Assembly (NCBI GenBank): GCA_022606425.2
Contig: JAHDVF020000009.1
Coordinates: 1,116,001-1,180,000, forward strand
Direction: 5' to 3'
DNA: 64,000 nt
Source: Lepidostoma basale
Taxonomy: Eukaryota > Arthropoda > Insecta > Trichoptera > Lepidostomatidae
The notes under the pieces were generated by a model that saw nothing but the letters and a program-made list of their open reading frames with translations, had not been told where the DNA came from and ran no database searches. Shown here piece by piece: positions 44,859 to 56,529 of this stretch. The stretch's first letter is position 1, and each line of letters begins with the position of its first letter. The translations under genes and the position numbers were made by a program.

Positions 44859-45789
44859 TATATGGAGTTATAAATCATTGTTTAAGAAACAGTATATGAT
44901 ACTAAATGTTTAGAATTTTTTTTACATATACGTGTATTTCTGTGATCATTTTATTTAAAATGTATTGAACGCAAGACATTATACTAAATAAAACAACAAC
45001 GCTTGTAACATTTAATTTATTTTATTGATGGTTAAGTCGTTAACACTGTGAAATTCCATTGTTAATTTGGAAGGATAACATTAAACACTGTTTAATCCAC
45101 TTAATCAACTTATTTAAGGAGAATATGAAATAATGTACAATCCACTTTATGGGGTTTTATATTTCCTTCCAAATTAACTTTAATTTTATAGGTTGTATAG
45201 CGAAAAGTATTTTCTTTTAGAAACAGAATCGTACGAATGTTTGTATTACTGTTCATTTTATTGGTGCAAGTCTTACCCGAGAAGTATAATTTCTCCGCAA
45301 TTTAGTATATACGAGTATGTTCAAAACGCGCCCGTTCTCCGCCACTGGTAAGCATAAAATTTTGAATTCTGATTGTGCCTAGAATCTAAAACCTATTTTA
45401 TTCTTTGAAATAACTGAAAAATTTACCATATTCTCGGAGAAAATTTTCTTCTACTTTCATTGAACGAACAATAATCTCTATGATCTACATGATATTATTT
45501 CGTTTTTATTTGAATTTTCGTATCGAATCACCCTTCGTTGTTATTTATTGCCTTTTCTCATGAATTTATGTATGCTTCCAATACTCGAATACCTGAATTC
45601 GTTCTTTGTCGGTAGTATCGAATGACCCATTAATGGTATCGGGATTCTAGTATTTTATCCGAAATGTGTTTATGATTTTATATTACGTACAAAGGCGTAA
45701 TTATCTAGCTGATTATTGTTATTTACTCGGGTATCGCAAATAACAAACACTTAATATTTGTTTATTGTTTCTACAACCATAATGTAAAA
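44859..45789. other. AT-rich, no recognised gene
   Basis: One TATACGAGTAT at 45308. A GGAGTT-TCATTGTTTAAGAAACAGTA relic of the family F flank is at 44866-44895. Confidence 0.3.
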
Positions 45790-45990
45790 CTCCACATTAA
45801 ATAATTAATATGAATAAAAACGTCTGTTTTCTTGAAATATTATTTAAAAATTTGTGAATGACATGTTTCGCCTGTCTTATACATTATCAAATGTTTGATA
45901 ATGCCTTAAACATTTCATAAATTATTATAAAACTTCTAGAAAACGGACGTTTTCATTGTATTAATACAATATTTACCCACATTTTTCTTA
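45790..45990. repeat. Family F palindromic element
   Basis: Centre ATTATCAAATGTTTGATAAT; the left arm (minus) has AGGCGAAACATGTCATTC. Both arms end in a TTCTAGAAAACGGACGTTTTCAT-type outer flank. Confidence 0.65.
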
Positions 45991-45999
45991 AAACTTTAT

Positions 46000-46612
46000 A
46001 AGGATTAATTGTATCTCAATAGAGACGAAGATGAACATTATTTGGAAACAGAATATGGTAGTCGGGGCGTTTACAGGACTTATGACCTATCATTGGTTGG
46101 GTTAAACGATCACTTTATGTTTAACAACATTCACCATTCCTCCCTTCTTACGACACCACGTCTGACAAATTTTTGGAACTTGTATATGTGTTAATATTTT
46201 TTAATAACTTCACTGTTGGTAGGTCCATCTACACTAGCGCCATCTATTAAGATAATTTGTAAGCATTCAGCAGAAAATCTTTATTAATGCAATGTGAAAA
46301 ATATCAATTGGAACTTGTATATACGAGTATGTTAATATTTTTTAATAACTTCACTGTTGGTAGGTCCATCTACACTAGCGCCATCTATTAAGATAATTTG
46401 TATGCATTAATCAGAAAATCTTTATTAATGCAATGTTACAAATTTGTCAGACGTGGTGTCGTAAGAAGGGCGGAATGGTGAATGTTGTTAAACATAAAGT
46501 GATCGCTTAACCCAACCAATGACAGGTCAGAAGTCCTGTAAACGCCTCGACTACCATATTCTGTTTCCAAATAATTAACATCTTCGGCTCTATTGAGATA
46601 CAATTAATCCTT
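46000..46612. mobile_element. Palindromic MITE (family M1), complete
   Basis: Ends AAGGATTAATTGTATCTC and the perfect inverse. Arms are 46000-46180 and 46437-46612. The centre contains a 135-bp direct tandem duplication (46175-46309 and 46310-46437) carrying CTAGCGCCATCTATTAAG. Confidence 0.85.
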
Positions 46613-47382
46613 AAAAAATGATTAACCCGCAATGGGTAAAAATCCAGTTTTTGTCTACAAGTATTTGTATAAAAAAAAACTAATTCTTAAACTTTATAAT
46701 TCTCAATGATTATTGCTTTACGTTTTACGCTTAATTAATTTTAAAAACTACATAAAGAAGGAGTCTTCATTTAAATCTTGTAGAAAGTGTTATATTCATT
46801 ATTTGTATTTAATTTAAAAAAATTGCGTCGTATACTTTTGAGTCTAGATCAACATAGGAGTTGGTTTAAGAAATACTATGTCCCGTCACACTTGACATTG
46901 GAGCGGTTAGGGTTAAGTAGAATAAAGTATATTTCCTTCAAATGAATATTTGCATTGTCAAACAGTTTAAAACTTCACAATATATCACATTTTAAAATGT
47001 GCCATACTTTAATATATTCTAGTATATATTGATTATTCTGATACCAAAAGTAAGTTCACAAAGGTAATTTAAAAAATCTTGGAATGCTTGGTATGTCCAT
47101 GTCTTCTAATGTCATATTTAACAGACTTCTGAGATCGTAGCATGATAACTGATAGTCATTCATTCTGAAATTTATATTTTGAGGTCATTAGTCTTTAATA
47201 CATAAACTTTTTTGTTGTTTTTGCAATATTTTAAATTGTTTAAAATGTTACACCGTAAATTAAGTGCTTCATACGAAACTATCTACGAATATGTTATACG
47301 AGTATACTATGTAATATATAGCTTAGTTGAACGTTGATAGATTATTTACAAAATGACAACCGTTATTCTTAAAAAAAAAACT
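46613..47382. other. AT-rich, no recognised gene
   Basis: One TATACGAGTATA at 47295. Confidence 0.35.
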
Positions 47383-47545
47383 AACTAACTATCACGCCGT
47401 CTCTCCGAAGGGGTAGGCAGAAAGAATGGACTGCCACACTTTTTTTTCCTGGTATATTTCTCTCGCTTCCTCAACATTCATACATCGTGTCATGCACGCG
47501 CGTCGATTTCTCTGACTCCACACATGGCCTACATTCAATATTATT
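47383..47545 (-). mobile_element. LINE family A 3' end
   Basis: Terminus ATCACGCCGTCTC, hairpin CCGAAGGGG, coding RNRRACMTRCMNVEEAREI. 5'-truncated. Confidence 0.85.
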
Positions 47546-47570
47546 CTTTGAACACTTACATATCGTCGGT

Positions 47571-47813
47571 TCAAAGGTAAAACTCATTAAGTGACATTTA
47601 ATTTTTATTTATTTATTTTGCAATTTCTGTATCAGACTTGTGAATTCTACGTCAGAAAATAATCACCAAGTGTATTTATTAAATAATAAGAGTTATTCTT
47701 TAATAAAAAACACTTGGTGATTATTTTCTGGCGTAGAATTCACGATTCTGATACAGAAATTGCAAAATAAATAATAAAAAATTAAAATGTCACTTAATGA
47801 GTTTTACCTTTGA
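47571..47813. repeat. Long near-perfect palindrome
   Basis: Arms of about 112 bp (47571-47682 and 47701-47813) starting TCAAAGGTAAAACTCATTAAG, with an 18-bp loop. No coding capacity. Possibly a foldback element. Confidence 0.85.
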
Positions 47814-48419
47814 AAGTCATAAATAACCATTTGTTATTATCAAATGTATAGTTTGTTTTCATAGTGAGGAATATTGTATTTGAAACTAGTGTTATTACTT
47901 GAGTTATGTAATAACAAAATAATGCATAATAACATTTTTAATGAGTTTTACCTATAGTCACAAGGTTTCTAGTTATTTCCTTATTGACCCAAGCTCTCCA
48001 CGCGCTCCGAGTGCCCGTTTTCTGGTTGGAGTGCTTATTTTTAGTTTATTGTAATACGGTGCGCTGATAACACGTCAATATTGTCGAAAATAGGTTCCCA
48101 ATATACTGCGCTTATCATCTGAAGTGTGTATAACTCCTAAATACATAATATTCCAAAGTATGTAAATTAATATGTTGCTGGAAAAGGAAGAGCACTCGAA
48201 GATAAAACAAATAATTATTCTATCTCGTTATTTTTGTGATAAAGATAAATAGTTCTATTACATGTATTCTTACATGAAATTTACACGCCGAATATATTTA
48301 GGGTAAACATGGGGGAACCCATTTATTGTTTCTTGAACAATGAAGTATGAAAACGTCAGTTTACCCGATGTTAGAAAACGTCAGTTTACTAGTGTATATA
48401 AACAGCAACGAGTTGAAAT
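47814..48419. other. AT-rich, no recognised gene
   Basis: The short phrase GAGTTTTACCT recurs at 47940-47953. Confidence 0.3.
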
Positions 48420-48665
48420 TTCGTCACATTTGATAATGCTTTACAAGGGCGAAACATGTCATTCCCATAAAATATAATAAAACTTCTAGAAATCTGACGT
48501 TTTCATGCGTATTAATTATTTAATATGGAGTTATTACATCATTGTTCAAGAAACAATATCCAAATTAAATAATTAATACGAATGAATTTGTCAGTTTTCT
48601 GGAAGTTTAATTGTATTTTATGTGAATGAGACGTTTCGCTTATCTAAAGCAATTTCAAGTGTAGC
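48420..48665. repeat. Family F elements (two arms)
   Basis: Plus arm: TTGATAATGC...GGGCGAAACATGTC (48431-48462), then CCCATAAAATATAATAAAACTTC. The minus arm ends near 48655 (AAGCGAAACGTCTC). Both are followed by the shared outer flank. Confidence 0.6.
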
Positions 48666-48694
48666 TACATTCCAAGAATGTCTTAGACATAGAC

Positions 48695-48990
48695 CATGGA
48701 AAGGGGGACCCACCGATTACCCGAGGCTGTTATAGGGCGCAGCGCCGCCCTTTCGTCAGCCTCGCTCATTCACTTCGTAGGCCCGTCCCCCGTCCATCCG
48801 GGACTGACATTAATTGTAATTTCATTTATGAAAATCAAAGTGACACCAAGCCACATTTTAGCTACTCATTTTTTCCTTATTCTATGCCCTGCACTTGCAA
48901 ACACAAACATATGGTACTCGTATGTACAGCCAATACAATCATCTTATCTGTAAGAAATATAAAGCAAAAATCTTAAAATTAATTGTGTAA
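48695..48990. mobile_element. Structured repeat family S copy
   Basis: First ~110 bp as at 12081-12190, with the double-stem hairpin at 48722-48764. The inner loop differs (CAGCGC against CAGCGT) while both stems stay paired. A purine-rich end follows. Confidence 0.65.
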
Positions 48991-49009
48991 GGAAGGCGGG
49001 ACACAGTTG

Positions 49010-49690
49010 GGGGGTGAAAGAGAGAGAATATCTTAGAAAGGCGAAGCATGTCATTCACATAAAACATTATCAAACTTCTAGAAAATGGACGTTTTCATTC
49101 GTATTAATTATGGGGAACCCATTCGCCAGTTGAGCTATTTTATGTTAATTTCCTTTTACGTAATCGATAGTGAAATGATAAGGAAATCTCTAATAGAGCG
49201 AAAAGGCGCATATCATTTCAATGTGCAAGGCTCAATGTTAAGTTTTAAAAAGCGTCATCAGAATTTGCACTTTGATACGGTGCAGTTTTTCGAAACGACA
49301 ATGTTTTGCTTTTGAATGGAATATCTTGTAATATCTTGTAGTATCTGATTCGGGTATGTAGATTCAGGAACACATCTTGCCGTTGTGTGCGAAATTTCAT
49401 ACGTATAACTATTTACGTCAAATACAGCTGACCAAGGCTAAATGCTGTTGAAAATAGATATTTTGCCCTTTTCTTTTATACGTAAAAAGATTAAAGATTT
49501 TAATACAAATACGTCTGTTTTCTAAAAGTTTTATTATAATTTATGGGAATGACACGTTTTGCCAGTGTAACGCATTATCAAATGTCAATCAAATATCATT
49601 TTATAATGCTTTAGACAGGCGAAACGTGTCTTTCCCATAAATTATAATGAAACTTAAAAAAATAGACTTTCTCGTTCGTAGCATAACATA
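49010..49690. repeat. Family F arms (49020-49110 and 49500-49690)
   Basis: 49025-49110: GGCGAAGCATGTCATTC...CTTCTAGAAAATGGACG. 49500-49690: a head-to-head pair (CATTATCAAATG...CAGGCGAAACGTGTC). The DNA between shows no gene; an ORF at 49085-49315 has no domain. Confidence 0.55.
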
Positions 49691-49724
49691 AATAGGTAAA
49701 AACCGAATGTCGTCAAGAAAGGGT

Positions 49725-50012
49725 TCTAGAATAATTTGAATATTTCGATTCTCCGAAAGTAATTCGAAATGTACGCGATGCGCATGACCGAGAACGTTTC
49801 TGGATAATTTTGAATTTTGTTGTATGGTAGTAGTGTATAAAACAAAAGAAGAGCAATTCGGTGTTGTTTACTGTGAAATTTTAACACAAGTGAAAAAAAC
49901 ATTTTTCGTCAAAAGTTAAAACTTTTTACCAATTTCGATTGTACAGTGAACCAAGTTTTTAAAGGGTGGAAAATATTTATAATACTTCTGTGAATATATC
50001 AAGGGTTGCAAC
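49725..50012. repeat. Dispersed repeat T
   Basis: Second copy of 36320-36652; here it follows a family F arm. Confidence 0.7.
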
Positions 50013-50647
50013 TAGTTAATTATTTATTATGGAGTTTCACATCATTGTTCAAAAAACAGTAAATATGATAGATTTGGTGTTTCGTGCAATGTATGATAAA
50101 TTGGTAAGAAATTAGTTTTCCGTTTAATACTTAAAATTTGAACGTTGAATACGAAAGCTTTAGGTTATAATATGAACTCATTCAATCTACTGGTTAATAT
50201 TACGTTCAGATTGAAAATATATCCTTTATTTGGAGTAAATCGAATGAGAGCTATAAAAATTGATGGGCAATTAGCGAGTCCAGCGCGAGTTTGTGAATCC
50301 TGATAACACTTCGTTATAGAAAAATGTGACTCTCAAAATTCACTCAGCTCTATATATTTACAGTTTTTTTTTTAAATTAGAAGATAGAATATTTTATATA
50401 AAAAGGTATAAAAGGTATATCGAAGAAAAATAATGTTTTTGTTGTCATTAACAATCGCTAGGAAAAAATAATCTACATATATCCTCATATGTGCAATATA
50501 GCCCATACACATTTCTCATGTCGTTCTACACCGTTCTTTGTAAACTCCATGACATCGTCGATCTTTCCTTTAATTCAAAATTAAATCAATTAATTTATTT
50601 ATTGATTCAATTTTCTGTAAAATCAATTTATATGTTTTTAACACAAA
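50013..50647. other. AT-rich, no recognised gene
   Basis: 50025-50060 is a relic of the family F outer flank (GGAGTTTCACATCATTG). Confidence 0.3.
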
Positions 50648-50965
50648 ACCCAAATATGACCTTTTTAGCTAAGTACTTGTATAACCATTTTTCCCATGTA
50701 CTGAATCACCCAAGTATGACCTTTTTGCATTACTCGTATATTATCCAAGTATGACCCTTTTGCCCCTGTTATGAATTACCTACGTCTGATATTTTCCCCT
50801 TTTCGTACTTTACCTGAGTATGACTTTTTTGGTTCACTTGTATATTATCCAAGTATGACCCTTTAGCCTATATGAATTTCCTAAATATGACATTTTCCCC
50901 CTTTTCGTACATTATCCAAGTATGACATTTTTGTTTCCTTAGTATATTGCCCAAGTATTATATTA
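50648..50965. repeat. Irregular tandem repeat built on CCAAGTATGACCTTTTTGC
   Basis: About eight diverged units of 35-45 bp alternating ATTACC/ATTATCC linkers with CAAGTATGAC and a T-run. Confidence 0.7.
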
Positions 50966-51639
50966 TTTACTTGAATCGCAATGCTAACAATAAACAATTC
51001 TTTCGATTAAATAATATTTAATTAATTCTATTCAATAAAATGTATCGTAATATTTGTTTTTAGTCCACAATTAAATGATTTAATTCACGTATACTAGTAT
51101 TTATTACGCTATAATTTTATGTATGTATATGCAGGTACTTTAAACGTATATTTATATTATATTACATATGTTGCCTATCCCAATAGATCAGGCAATTGAC
51201 GCCTGTCATAAAACGAACCTATATCAAAAAACTTATTTAATAATTTACTGGAGACGAAGGAAACTCGCGTCCGATATATAATATAAACACGACGAAAACA
51301 TTTCAGTTGAGATACTAAACTAATTCTTTCTTTGTAGTTAATTAAAATAATTCCTCAACCATATTTTGAATAGTGATAATTATTAATTGAAAACTACCCA
51401 CTGGAAAAAATATATTGTCACATTATCTGGAGAAACAACAAATTGCTGTACATCCGAGTTGTATGAACCTGTAAAGAAAAGCGTTTATTTGATATTCTTC
51501 AAAAGCTCGCTTTATTCACACTGATTCATTATTTTTGCCCAATTCATTTGTACAGCTTTCGTCCATATATTTATTTTATTCAAACAAAACTGGTTTTACT
51601 CACGTTTTCTATATTTATAGCACATCATATGTTTAATAT
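50966..51639. other. AT-rich, no recognised gene
   Basis: Nothing supported. Confidence 0.35.
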
Positions 51640-51965
51640 TGATTAAAGAACTTCAATTTTATAGATATTATATTTTTTTATGTGAGTGAAACATATCTCC
51701 TTGCTGGGGCATTATCAAATATTTGATTTTCGCCTTTATTTTTTATTTTATTCCACTCAAACAAGACCGATTCTCCACACCCTGCATTTTCTATAGTACC
51801 CGCATTTGTTTGAATATTGATGAAAATGACAATTATCTAGAAGATATATATTTTATGGTAGTGACATGTTTGTATTATTAAATACTTGATAATGTCCTAG
51901 CAAAGCAAAATATATCATTCCCATAAAATAAAATAAAACTTTTCCCATAAAAAAAAAAAAATTAA
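51640..51965. repeat. Family F arms, decayed
   Basis: 51660-51730 (minus arm, TTTGATAATGCC) and 51835-51965 (TTGATAATGTCCTAGC...CATTCCCATAAAATA). Confidence 0.5.
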
Positions 51966-52019
51966 TATGGAGTTTTCTTAAGTAATTAAAAAAAACTTTT
52001 ACATTCCATAATATCATAC

Positions 52020-52170
52020 ATTATTTTGTTTTTACACCTTATTTGTTTCATAGAACCACCCGTTTTTGCTCCTACCGGAGCTTCGTCATGTTACAAATAG
52101 AAACTCAGTTTGAAGTTCACACTCGAAGGGGTGTGAAAACAAAATATAAAAATGTTTTAATTAATAAATA
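52020..52170. repeat. Hammerhead-like pair, locus 10
   Basis: Minus arm: ATGACGA, stem GCTCC/GGAGC, AAAAACGGG, then AAATAAGGTGTAAAAACA. The right arm keeps GGTGTGAAAACA and ATGTTTTAATT. Confidence 0.55.
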
Positions 52171-52174
52171 AATA

Positions 52175-52360
52175 AAACGATGTTTTTTTAACTACTTCCA
52201 CTTTTGTCTTTATTTCGACAAAATACCGGTTTCGCCAGGCTCGCTGGCATCGACAGACTGGTCCGTGGTGACCAGTCTGTCGATGCCAGCGAGCCTGGCG
52301 AAACCGGTCGCTGTCGAAATAAAGACAAAAGTGAAAGTAGTTAAAAAAACATTGTTTTAT
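52175..52360. repeat. Hammerhead-like palindrome, locus 11
   Basis: Two near-identical arms, each with CTGTCGATGCCAGCGAGC, CTGGCGAAACCGGT and later AAATAAAGACAAAAGTG. They face outward around a short centre (ACTGGTCCGTGGTGACCAGT). Confidence 0.65.
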
Positions 52361-52764
52361 TTATTATTACAATGAACTTCCATCAAGAGAGTTCAGTAAA
52401 ACAATTGATTATCTTAAACAAAGTGTTTTGAAATATTTTTAATAATAATGTTACACCACAGATAAATTACTTTATATTAAAGTGTGAAGTTTTCTCCCAC
52501 ATGAGTAAGTAACCGTAAGTAAGTACCGTTTATGGTTTACCCGCTTGATTTGTCGGTATAAACATGATTGTGTTCTGCAGGCGGTGTGAAATTCCTATGC
52601 ATTTCTCGTGATGTAATTCCGTGATAATTGTTCCGCGCTTGGGAAAACGTACCGCTTTGATGGGGTCGGCTAATTCAGTTTGACGTCTAACTCCCGTACG
52701 TGAGTAGGTGCTTTGAAGTCAGCCTCGCGGTATCTCGTCTCGTTAAAAGCCCCTATCCCGCGAA
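52361..52764. other. Unique sequence, GC-richer at its right
   Basis: 52600-52770 is GC-richer and unique. No gene recognised. Confidence 0.3.
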
Positions 52765-52844
52765 TTGCGGCACAGTAGTCATCTTGACGCAAACTCACCA
52801 CGACTTAAATGCATATTTTATTACATCGATTTAATACTCTTGAT

Positions 52845-53145
52845 CATATCAGTAGCAAAGACCAGGAGTATGGTATTCTCTCGAGCTCAGGTGGGATGTA
52901 GATTGTCTGTGGGGGATGTTTCAGTGAAACAGGTGGAAAATTTTAGATATATAAAACGGATCTACCGTGCGAAGTGACGGGCCAAGTAAACAAGCCTGCG
53001 ATCATTTCGGCAAGACACTGCTAGAGAGAATAAGGAATAAGGGAGATATGCGAGGTCGAGGATGTCGTTAGGTGGGGAAGGCAAAGGAGAAGATACTAGT
53101 ATGCACACGTGAGGAGAATGGATCCACCCAGACTCACCTTCATTG
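52845..53145 (+). mobile_element. LINE RT fragments
   Basis: KTRSMVFSRAQVGCRLSVGD, then VKQVENFRYI (the region after YADD). A jump then leads to EIREICEVEDVVRW and RRRYY...RRMDPPR, so the centre is deleted. Confidence 0.65.
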
Positions 53146-53244
53146 TGTGTCTTAATTGATTTTTTTAAGTGATATATTGTTTTAAATAATAAGTATATTG
53201 TAGCGAAAATGAATAGTGTTTTTAATCATATTCTTATATACATG

Positions 53245-53404
53245 CTTACTTACTGAACGTCGCCCTCTCTCAAAGCACGCCACCGCTCCATATCCATCGC
53301 CACTCTTACCCATCCACGTCCGGCAATCCTTATAACATCGTCGGTTCAACAGGCAGGGCGACGTCCGCTTCTACGAAATCCTGTTGCAGTCTCAACTCCA
53401 GAAC
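53245..53404 (-). mobile_element. RTE-like LINE 3' end
   Basis: The complement reads RIAGRGWVRVAMDMERWRAL and then REGDVQ-stop, the usual end of an RTE-type ORF. Confidence 0.6.
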
Positions 53405-53695
53405 CCCCTATTGGTCGTCGGTCCTATAAATATTCATATTCTCACTGGCTCTACAGTCCTGGGTGGACCTCGGAACGCCTCCAAAAAGTTTCTCCGGCCA
53501 ACCTTATCGAGAGCTGTAGACTTCCACTCCTCAGGTCTAACTCCCAACAATCGCAGATCCTTCAGAACACCGTCAAGCCAACGAAGCCGCGGTCTTCCCA
53601 CGCTGTGTCTTTCCTATGGTCTCGTTAATGTCATTTGTGCGGGTTTTGAGAACTCTTCCATTCGCACCAGATTTTCAGCCCACCTAAACCGTTAG
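53405..53695 (-). mobile_element. LINE family E 3' end
   Basis: The complement reads RFRWAENLVRMEEFSK, then VGRPRLRWLDGVLKDLRLLG and WKSTALDKVGRRNFLEAFRG. A LINE C-terminus distinct from the others. Confidence 0.65.
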
Positions 53696-53744
53696 AATTT
53701 TATAAATTTGACGTCTGGTTGGTTATATTGTAGTATAGTAGTTC

Positions 53745-53868
53745 GTATAGCTCAGACATGCGAAATCGAAGCAAGAGCAGACACTGTCAGAACCAAGAAG
53801 AAAGTTGATATCCTGCGTAAACAGATCGCAAGATCTACAATCAGAAGAAGAAGAAAGAAGAAGAAGTA
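53745..53868 (+). mobile_element. LINE family B 3' end
   Basis: Short fragment (ARADTVRTKKKVDILRKQI-like) with a GAAGAAGAAG tail; internally shortened. Confidence 0.65.
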
Positions 53869-53884
53869 GCTCCGAGTTATGCCG

Positions 53885-54005
53885 GCGTCGCCATATATTA
53901 TTCTCGCAGATTAGGCTAAAAATTATCCTTAGGATTTTGCGCCTGCAACTTCTGGGAATCTACAACACTCAGCGTCCAGGTCTTCGCTCCATAAATTAAG
54001 ACTGG
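53885..54005 (-). mobile_element. LINE RT fragment
   Basis: The complement reads PVLIYGAKTWTLSVVDSQKL, the conserved YGxETWTL block of RT C-termini. Confidence 0.65.
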
Positions 54006-54539
54006 CCAAATAAGTGTTAAAAGAATAATGTTAATATTATATTATTGATTTAAAGGTATACTTCGATTACGAGATTTGAATAAATTAATGTTCACATAAA
54101 TAAATATATGTATAGTGGACCGCACTGCACTCATACGTGATGGAGTGTTATTAACCCTGTGTACGGTCCCGCCATGCCAGTGACGTGCCGACAGCAGCAC
54201 GCCGCCATTCCGGAGTGATCCGTCCCGTGATTGCGGATTCCTCGCGCCTTGATTGCGTTATTATTCGGATGCGCCGTGTTCGAGCCGCCCGCGCCCGCGC
54301 AGATATGCGAGGCCTGACAACTGCATGTTTAAACGCGCATACTTGTGCTTATGAATTGCAAATTTATTTTTTATTATATATTAAATGGTTAATTTCCTTT
54401 ATAAAATATTCAATGTCTTTGTTATCGCAATATACAATGTGTTCAAAAATTATTCCTATTTTTGTGCAATAATATTTTTCGTCAAATTCACAACTGTTTA
54501 TCGTTTTTTGAACAATGATGTCAGATTCCATATTAAATA
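54006..54539. other. Unique sequence with GC-rich island
   Basis: 54160-54330 is GC-rich (CGAGCCGCCCGCGCCCGCGC). A 95-residue open frame crosses it, with no domain. Confidence 0.3.
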
Positions 54540-54655
54540 ATTAATACGAATAATAACGTATCTATTCTAGGTGTTTTATTATGTTTTATGGGAATGGCAT
54601 TTTATAATGCAAGGCAAACATGTCATGCACATAAAATATAATAAAATAAAACTCA
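54540..54655 (-). repeat. Family F element
   Basis: The outer flank ATATTAAATAATTAATACG is followed by GGGAATGGCATTTTATAATGC and a GGCAAACATGTCATGC arm. Confidence 0.55.
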
Positions 54656-54719
54656 TAATTACTTTTGTTCGGTAATATAGTTAAAATTTTTTTGCGTTTT
54701 TCGAATAGAAGTATAATTT

Positions 54720-54883
54720 GGGAGATGCCTATTGGTGGCGATGAGGTTCGCAACCCATCACACCGCGTCTCCCGCGGAGCGAAAAGAGAAGGATGGAGTG
54801 CCACATCGGTTAAAATGTGACAGTCCATTCTTTCTGCCTACCTTTTCGGGGAGACGGCGTGATGGTTAGTTAGTTAGTTAGTT
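54720..54883 (+). mobile_element. Mini-LINE A: complete 164-bp non-autonomous element
   Basis: Flanked by 10-bp target duplications AGTATAATTT (54710-54719 and 54884-54893). Its first ~93 bp match the 5' end of LINE A (GATGCCTATTGGTGGCGATG...GGAGTGCCACATCGG). Its last ~70 bp match the LINE 3' end (CAGTCCATTCTTTCTGCCTAC, hairpin, GGCGTGATGG, (TTAG)n). The ~2.9 kb between is absent. Direct evidence that the short form transposes as a unit. Confidence 0.95.
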
Positions 54884-54893
54884 AGTATAATTT

Positions 54894-55879
54894 AATTTTA
54901 CTAATCAAATCGATTTTTCTGTATATTTTAATATAATTTCGTTTAATTTATTAACGATCGAAATTCACCGTCGTTCTGTTTTTTTTTAAATCATTTTACA
55001 TGTCTTAAAATTACCTTGGCATTATTTACAATTTACACTGATATACAATTTACACTTCTAAAAACTGTCTTTTTATATTTATTATGAACAATTGATGATT
55101 TTTACTATTTTTATGATTATTTTTTAAATAAGTCCAAATAAAATCTTACTTCGAAATATGACATTTTAAAAAAAATAAGCACGGAATATAGATTAACATA
55201 AACAATGAACAAAAGAACAAATTATCAGAAAAATTATGCGACTGTCCCAAGGCTTGACGAACCCCGAGATTATTCACCTTTTCGATATGGCGTTTATAAT
55301 TTTGACCTCGACAACCATTGCAAAATATCTGTATCCCCGCATTCCTTACGATTACTTTGTTACGACTAATTATTGCTACTGGACGTTTTTAATAGTTATT
55401 CCGCATTAAAATGCTTAATTTTAATTGCATGCAAGATATTTCGAGTTAATATCTTTTAATGTTGGTTTTGCGTTTATTTTAGGTAACTGATGTATTAAAA
55501 CAAATTAGCCTCTATTATACTTTTTATTATGGACGTAAAATATTATTATTTGTCCTTGTATTGTACGGTGTGAGTAGAAAAATGTATACCCCTTCTTGCC
55601 GGTGACTTCAATGGCAACGTAACGGATCGCGGACAGTAACATGATAACAATAATGTATTTTCAATACTCTTAGCTTTAAAGTGTCCACCCCTTTGGCGCT
55701 ATTGTGCGCCCGTTCTACCCCCCGACTATCGCCCGTTCTACCCCTCGACTATCGCCCGTCCCGGCGACACGTGTAGTGTCGTATAAGACTCAGTTTCATT
55801 TTAAACTGTATTGGAAAAAGGCAACAGGGAATTGATACGTCCCAAACAGATATTTGAAGGATTAATTAAAAAAAAAATA
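54894..55879. other. AT-rich; GC-rich island and a duplicated block
   Basis: 55165-55250 matches 56310-56392 (ATAGATTAACATAAACAATG...TTATCAGAAAAATTAT). 55690-55800 has CGCCCGTTCTACCC repeats. No gene. Confidence 0.4.
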
Positions 55880-56075
55880 ATGAAAACATCTCTTTTCTTG
55901 AAATTATATTATATTTTATGGAAATGACATGTTTTGCCTTGCTAAGGCATTGTCAAATGTGATTTAACATTCGATTATGTCTTAGCAAGGCGAAACTTCT
56001 CATTTCCATAAAATATAATATAAAATCTATCGTAGAAAATAGACGGCTTCATTCTTATACATTATTGATTATTTT
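55880..56075. repeat. Family F palindromic pair, best preserved
   Basis: Left arm (minus): TTGACAA, stem GCCTT-AGC-AAGGC, AAAACATGTC. Right arm: GTCTTAGCAAGGCGAAAC. Outer flanks CCATAAAATATAATATAA on both sides. Confidence 0.65.
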
Positions 56076-56529
56076 AACAATCGCCGCACTGGTTTTAATA
56101 TTTAAAACTTTAGGATTAATTTTTCTACTTTTTATAGTGCCATGCAGGTCTCACCAACGTTAGATTTCACTCTGGCGAATGCTTTATTGCCACAGTGATT
56201 TCCTGGAAAGAGTGTGAAAAAGTGATGATTTTGACTAATATTAAATCTACTTGAGTCAAAATAAATTGTTAATTTAAAATATATATATATTTTTTTTAAA
56301 AAGCATGAAATATATTATAGATTAACATAAACAATGAAAAAATAACAAATTATCAGAAAAATTATCTTTCCTGTCCCAAAAAGAAGCCACACACACTTTC
56401 CCTGTCTGCTTTGACCCTGATATTAAGGTCAGTGATCACATTATTCGGAAGACCACTGTAGGACGTCAGGGAGACTAACTGGAAGTCTTGCTGTTATCAT
56501 GCAAAGTGGCGTTTCATAACATTTTAAAG
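56076..56529. other. No recognised gene
   Basis: Includes the duplicated block 56310-56392; otherwise unique. Confidence 0.3.
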
